From: SHZT01 sp945889655
GTDB taxonomy: Bacteria; Gemmatimonadota; Gemmatimonadetes; Gemmatimonadales; GWC2-71-9
Reading direction: 5' to 3'
DNA length: 7,376 bases
NCBI GenBank assembly: GCA_945889655.1
Contig: CAMDCH010000125.1
Coordinates: forward strand, 1 to 7,376
Positions 4,913-7,376 of the stretch are shown here, piece by piece. The translations under genes and the position numbers were made by a program. Below the pieces are notes generated by a model. It saw only the letters and a list, made by a program, of their open reading frames with translations, did no database searches and had not been told where the DNA came from. Positions within the stretch are counted from its first letter, which is position 1. Each line of letters begins with the position of its first letter.

Positions 4913-6226
4913 CTAGAGGTCGGATTCCGTGGCAGCCCGGTACTCGCGCGAGCGGTTGCCGGCGAGCGCGTGGGGGCCCGATCCGCTGTCCGGGGCGGCG
5001 CGTCCAGCCGGTACGAGGACGTTTGCCGTGAGAAGTCCCGCGACGAGTGCAATCGCGGTGAGGAGCATGGTGAACGCTGCTTCCACACCGTTCACAACCT
5101 GTTGGTCGAGCATGGCAGCCAGGCTGCGAAAGCCCAGGCTGCCCGGAAGCAGGAGGAGGATGCCGGGCACCTGGGTTACCGGCGGTGGCCGTTGCACGAA
5201 CCGGCCGTAGAGACTGCCGGTGATGCCGACGACCAGGGATCCAACGAATACGCCGAGATGCGGATCGAGGAGCCGCGAGCCGAGCCGCCCGCCCGCGAAG
5301 CCCAGGAGGCAGACCACCAGGACCCAGCCCGCATCGCGCGGCTGCGCCTTGAGGAGTACCACGAATGCGAGCGGCGCCACGACGAGCGCCACCCATTCGG
5401 TCCAGTGTGCGAGCGGGATGGGCGCCACGTTCAGGGCGGCCGGGGCCCCCAGCAGTCGCAGGACGATCTGCGAGCCCAGTGCCACGCCCAGGGCCACCCC
5501 GAGGAAAGTGACGACCGCGCTGGCGAGGCGCGCGGTTCCCGAGAGCAGGTTCTGGGTGGTCAGCTCGGTGAGCGCGAGCGTGAAGGTGAGGCCGGGCAGC
5601 AGGATGATCAGTCCCGCGAGGGTGGTGATGTAGATCGAGATCGGGCCCCAGCGGACCGCGACCGCGGTGGCGACCGCCGAGGCGAGCAGCGCGGCGGCGG
5701 GCTCGAAGACCCGGGCGAGCGCGGGCAGCTTCGGGGCAATGATCGCCAGCAGGCCCGTGAGCAATCCGATGAGGGTCGCGGTCTCGATCTCGCGCGCGCC
5801 GCCGCCGAGGATGCGGCTGGCCGCGGCGGATGAGGCGGCGAACGCGATGACGGTGAGGATGGGGCCGTACAGCGGCCGCGCCTGCGTGATGGCTTCGATC
5901 TTCCCCGACCCCTCGGCCGGTGTGAGCCGTCCGTCCAGCACGTCACGCCCGACCTGGTCCAGCTGCGCGAGCTTGCCGAGGTTCACGTCGCCCGGTTCCA
6001 CGCGCATCAGGTGCGTACGCTGGTCGTCCTGCGGCCCGAACGAGGCGAAAATGGAGGTCGGCGTGGCGAAGAACTGCGCGGTCAGGCCCAGGCGCTCCGA
6101 GGTCTGGCGGAGCACCTCCTCGAGCTGGTGTGCGGCGTACCCGTACGCGTGCAGCGCGCGGCCGAGGCGGAGCACGAACGCGACGGCGGCGGGCGGAACC
6201 TGGCGTTGACCGGAAGGTGTCTGCAC
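4913..6226 (-). CDS. ThrE-like threonine/serine exporter family membrane protein
   Basis: This 437-residue inner-membrane protein has a soluble N-terminal part (about 1-115) followed by around ten hydrophobic segments (for example near 120-140, 148-168, 174-192, 197-220, 232-258, 276-293, 299-312, 325-342, 354-372 and 382-404). The N-terminal 'LHAYGYAAHQLEEVLRQTSE' and 'ATPTSIFASFG', the 'LLPGLTFTLALTELTTQNLLSG' segment (209-230) and the second-half 'VPGILLLLPGSLGFRSL' (353-369) are characteristic of the ThrE/DUF1212 exporters. This is a single-chain form carrying both halves. The family exports threonine and serine by proton motive force, though the substrate for this member is not certain. 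The start is GTG without a Shine-Dalgarno. A TATCTT hexamer ends eight bases before it, so the message is probably leaderless. The gene is divergent from lepB. The C-terminal 30 residues are polar and look dispensable. Confidence 0.85.
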   Translation of the reverse strand: MQTPSGQRQVPPAAVAFVLRLGRALHAYGYAAHQLEEVLRQTSERLGLTAQFFATPTSIFASFGPQDDQRTHLMRVEPGDVNLGKLAQLDQVGRDVLDGRLTPAEGSGKIEAITQARPLYGPILTVIAFAASSAAASRILGGGAREIETATLIGLLTGLLAIIAPKLPALARVFEPAAALLASAVATAVAVRWGPISIYITTLAGLIILLPGLTFTLALTELTTQNLLSGTARLASAVVTFLGVALGVALGSQIVLRLLGAPAALNVAPIPLAHWTEWVALVVAPLAFVVLLKAQPRDAGWVLVVCLLGFAGGRLGSRLLDPHLGVFVGSLVVGITGSLYGRFVQRPPPVTQVPGILLLLPGSLGFRSLAAMLDQQVVNGVEAAFTMLLTAIALVAGLLTANVLVPAGRAAPDSGSGPHALAGNRSREYRAATESDL

Positions 6227-6233
6227 GTGGAAC

Positions 6234-6267
6234 GAAGATAGCGGCCGCCGGGAGGGTCGCTATCTTC
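6234..6267. promoter_or_regulatory. Mirrored divergent promoter elements in a perfect inverted repeat
   Basis: GAAGATAGCG (6234-6243) and its exact complement CGCTATCTTC (6258-6267) flank 14 GC-rich bases in the 46-base gap between the ThrE-like gene and lepB. Each arm places TATCTT (fits TANNNT) facing outward: six bases before the lepB ATG and eight bases before the ThrE-like GTG. That distance puts the transcription start at or beside the start codon. No good -35 is found for either side. The repeat could also be a single dimeric-protein operator controlling both genes. Confidence 0.6.
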
Positions 6268-6272
6268 ACCGT

Positions 6273-6905
6273 ATGCGCGCTACGTCGGCGAATCGCACCA
6301 TTGCTTTCCTCTGGGACTGGGCCAAGACCCTGTCCGTCGCATTCATCATCTGGCTGGCGGTCAAGTCGGTGGTGGTGGAGGCGTTTCACATCCCGTCCGG
6401 CAGCATGGAGAACACGCTGCTGATCGGGGACGTCCTGTACGTGAATAAGATGCTCTACGGCGCGGGGGTCCCGCTCATCCACAAGCGGCTGCCCGCCTTC
6501 CGTGACCCGCGCCGACTCGACATCGTCGTGTTCCGCTCGGTGACGGAAGAGGGATTGACCATCGTAAAGCGGGTGATCGGGGTCCCGGGCGACACGGTCG
6601 CCATGCGGGACAACACGATTTACCTGAACGGCCTGCCGCTGTCCGAGCCGTACGTGATCAAGACCCACCCCGAGCGCGCCGACCACAAGAACTTCTCATC
6701 GGTGGTCGTCCCGCAGGATTCGTTTCTCGTCATGGGGGACAACCGTGACGATTCGATGGACAGCAGGTTCTGGGGTTTCCTGGGCCGTGACCGCATCATC
6801 GGCGCACCGCTCGTGATCTACTATTCGTGGAACCCCGACGGCATCCTGCCGCTGCCGTTCGTCACCGCCATCCGCTGGGACCGGCTCCTGACACGGCCGA
6901 AATAA
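6273..6905 (+). CDS. lepB: Signal peptidase I
   Basis: This 210-residue membrane-anchored serine protease removes signal peptides from proteins leaving the Sec or Tat pathway. An N-terminal membrane anchor (about 18-35, 'KTLSVAFIIWLAVKSVVV') is followed by box B 'FHIPSGSMENTL' with nucleophile Ser44, box D 'IVKRVIGVPGD' with general-base Lys99, and box E 'MGDNRDDSMDSRFWG' (154-168). All catalytic elements are present and the length is normal for a one-anchor bacterial enzyme. The ATG start gives the expected short cytoplasmic N-terminus. A GGGAGG lies 16-17 bases upstream, too far to act as a ribosome site, while a TATCTT -10 lies six bases upstream, so a leaderless message is likely. It is divergent from the ThrE-like gene. 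The annotation is secure. Confidence 0.96.
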   Translation: MRATSANRTIAFLWDWAKTLSVAFIIWLAVKSVVVEAFHIPSGSMENTLLIGDVLYVNKMLYGAGVPLIHKRLPAFRDPRRLDIVVFRSVTEEGLTIVKRVIGVPGDTVAMRDNTIYLNGLPLSEPYVIKTHPERADHKNFSSVVVPQDSFLVMGDNRDDSMDSRFWGFLGRDRIIGAPLVIYYSWNPDGILPLPFVTAIRWDRLLTRPK

Positions 6906-6918
6906 GCCGTTTCTCGTG

Positions 6919-6947
6919 TTGCCACCGGAGCCTTTTCCGAGTATCTT
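6919..6947 (+). promoter_or_regulatory. Sigma70-type promoter downstream of lepB
   Basis: TTGCCA (6919-6924, five of six -35 bases) and TATCTT (6942-6947) are separated by exactly 17 bases. Initiation is expected around 6954-6957. It starts 14 bases after the lepB stop and points to the hairpins and the helix-turn-helix gene downstream. Confidence 0.65.
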
Positions 6948-6954
6948 TCAGTCT

Positions 6955-7040
6955 CGACTTACGCAATTCACGCAGCCGGCTGCAGCCGGCAACGGCTATG
7001 GGTGGGACACAGCACATCTGCGGTCCCGCTCCTTTTTTTT
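6955..7040 (+). ncRNA. Candidate small RNA or attenuated leader
   Basis: A transcript from the promoter just upstream would hold two hairpins and end at a T-tract, about 85 bases in all. The first hairpin (6975-6990) is a perfect palindrome GCCGGC-TGCA-GCCGGC. The second is the terminator at 7002-7029. I match it to no known RNA family. It could be a free small RNA, or a leader in which termination controls the helix-turn-helix gene that begins 31 bases after the T-tract. Confidence 0.4.
7002..7040 (+). terminator. Intrinsic terminator hairpin with T8
   Basis: GTGGGAC (7002-7008) pairs with GTCCCGC (7023-7029) with one G-U pair. A smaller GCA/TGC stem (7012-7014 with 7019-7021) lies within the loop, and eight Ts follow at 7033-7040. 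It can end lepB transcripts as well as any transcript started at 6954-6957. Confidence 0.7.
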
Positions 7041-7061
7041 GCGTTTGCCATCACCCTTGAA

Positions 7062-7067
7062 AGAGGT
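7062..7067 (+). promoter_or_regulatory. Ribosome binding site of helix-turn-helix gene
   Basis: AGAGGT stands three bases before the ATG at 7071 and supports that start. It contrasts with the apparently leaderless lepB and ThrE-like genes nearby. Confidence 0.7.
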
Positions 7068-7070
7068 CCG

Positions 7071-7376
7071 ATGAAACGAGTGCCTGTGGTGCCGAAGTCT
7101 GGCGCAACCGTTCGGAGCCTGATTCGCGAACGACTGAAGGAAACCGGGCGCACCTCGCAGGAACTCGCCCGGGCGATCGAGCTGCCCGAGGCGTATATCG
7201 AGGACGTGCTGTCCGGGGACCGGCGCCCGCCGCTGCCGGATCGCACCGACGTGTATGAGCGGACGACCCGTTTCCTGCGCATGGGGCGGAACGAGCTGGC
7301 CGACTGCGCCACGGTGGAGTGCAAGGGTGCGCGGGATGTCGAGGCCGCGCCGCCCGCCGAGGTGCGCAACGAGATG
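7071..7376 (+). CDS. Helix-turn-helix (XRE-like) protein, 3'-truncated by window edge
   Basis: An open frame from an ATG with a good ribosome site runs 102 codons to the end of the window without a stop. Residues 13-49, including 'VRSLIRERLKETGRTSQELARAIELPEAYIEDVLSG', show the Cro/C1-type helix-turn-helix pattern: helix 2 'TSQELARAI' and recognition helix 'PEAYIEDVL', ending in the typical 'SG.RRP'. The following 'DRTDVYERTTRFLRMGRNELADCATVE' looks helical. Function and target are unknown. The rest of the protein lies outside the window, so a C-terminal sensor or enzyme domain cannot be excluded. No promoter is seen in the 30 bases between the terminator T-tract and the start region, so expression probably needs read-through of that terminator. 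Confidence 0.75.
   Translation, partial: MKRVPVVPKSGATVRSLIRERLKETGRTSQELARAIELPEAYIEDVLSGDRRPPLPDRTDVYERTTRFLRMGRNELADCATVECKGARDVEAAPPAEVRNEM

Noticed and set aside
4970..5833. 287-codon plus-strand open frame opposite the ThrE-like gene
   Set aside because: Its translation is Arg/Gly/Glu/Asp-rich low complexity, the mirror of a hydrophobic membrane protein. The minus frame has clear ThrE motifs.
6250..6257. GGGAGGGT as Shine-Dalgarno for lepB
   Set aside because: It ends 15 bases before the ATG, beyond useful spacing, and lies upstream of the likely transcription start.
5943..6686. 247-codon minus-strand open frame spanning lepB and the ThrE-like start
   Set aside because: It overlaps secure lepB catalytic boxes and the divergent promoter, and its sequence is Arg/Ala/Gly low complexity.
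6951..7008. Possible antiterminator pairing GTCTCG (6951-6956) with TGGGAC (7003-7008)
   Set aside because: Two of six pairs are G-U, and the 5' half lies at or before the expected transcription start, so it may not be in the RNA.
6975..7029. Cyclic di-GMP (GEMM) riboswitch, considered because of GTGGGAC and GCA segments
   Set aside because: The conserved GEMM core and tetraloop-receptor order are not present. Only short chance matches were seen.

Overview
The window is a dense, GC-rich piece of bacterial chromosome with short intergenic gaps and frequent 4-base gene overlaps. The gene set (hybrid histidine kinase, STAS-like protein, prohibitin-like SPFH protein, ThrE-like transporter, signal peptidase I, helix-turn-helix protein) and the apparently leaderless starts would suit an environmental high-GC lineage such as Gemmatimonadota or a relative. 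That assignment is a low-confidence inference, because no rRNA or other phylogenetic marker is present. There is no tRNA, rRNA, CRISPR array, transposase or phage gene, and no gap between genes exceeds 170 bases.

Left part (1-1680): on the + strand, a hybrid sensor kinase entering from outside the window (PAS tail, HisKA, HATPase, C-terminal REC) overlaps by ATGA a small STAS/SpoIIAA-like protein. That gene ends inside an octamer-repeat inverted repeat, which also holds the stop codon of the convergent gene.

Middle (1672-4352): on the - strand there is a three-gene unit: SPFH/band 7 protein, NADK2-like NAD kinase, then an NrtR-type Nudix/winged-helix protein. The joints are tight (9 bases with a strong Shine-Dalgarno, then a GTGA overlap). 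A good promoter (TTGACA-N17-TAGACT) drives the set and has a 19-bp operator-like palindrome in its spacer. NAD kinase makes NADP, and NrtR-type proteins sense or hydrolyse ADP-ribose-type compounds, so the unit looks like self-regulated NAD(P) metabolism tied to a membrane scaffold protein. Just upstream is an HxlR-family regulator in a visibly AT-richer island (4293-4912).

Right part (4913-7376): a ThrE-like exporter (-) and lepB (+) are divergent across 46 bases that hold a perfect 10-bp inverted repeat. Each arm carries a TATCTT -10 hexamer so close to the start codon that both mRNAs are probably leaderless. After lepB, a TTGCCA-N17-TATCTT promoter is followed by a perfect hairpin and an intrinsic terminator before a helix-turn-helix gene that runs off the end. 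This is either a roughly 85-nt small RNA or a transcription-attenuated leader.

The most interesting points are the SPFH-NADK-NrtR unit with its operators, the promoter/hairpin/terminator element at 6919-7040, the mirrored leaderless promoter pair, and the short tandem repeats that have entered the 3' ends of two or three genes.
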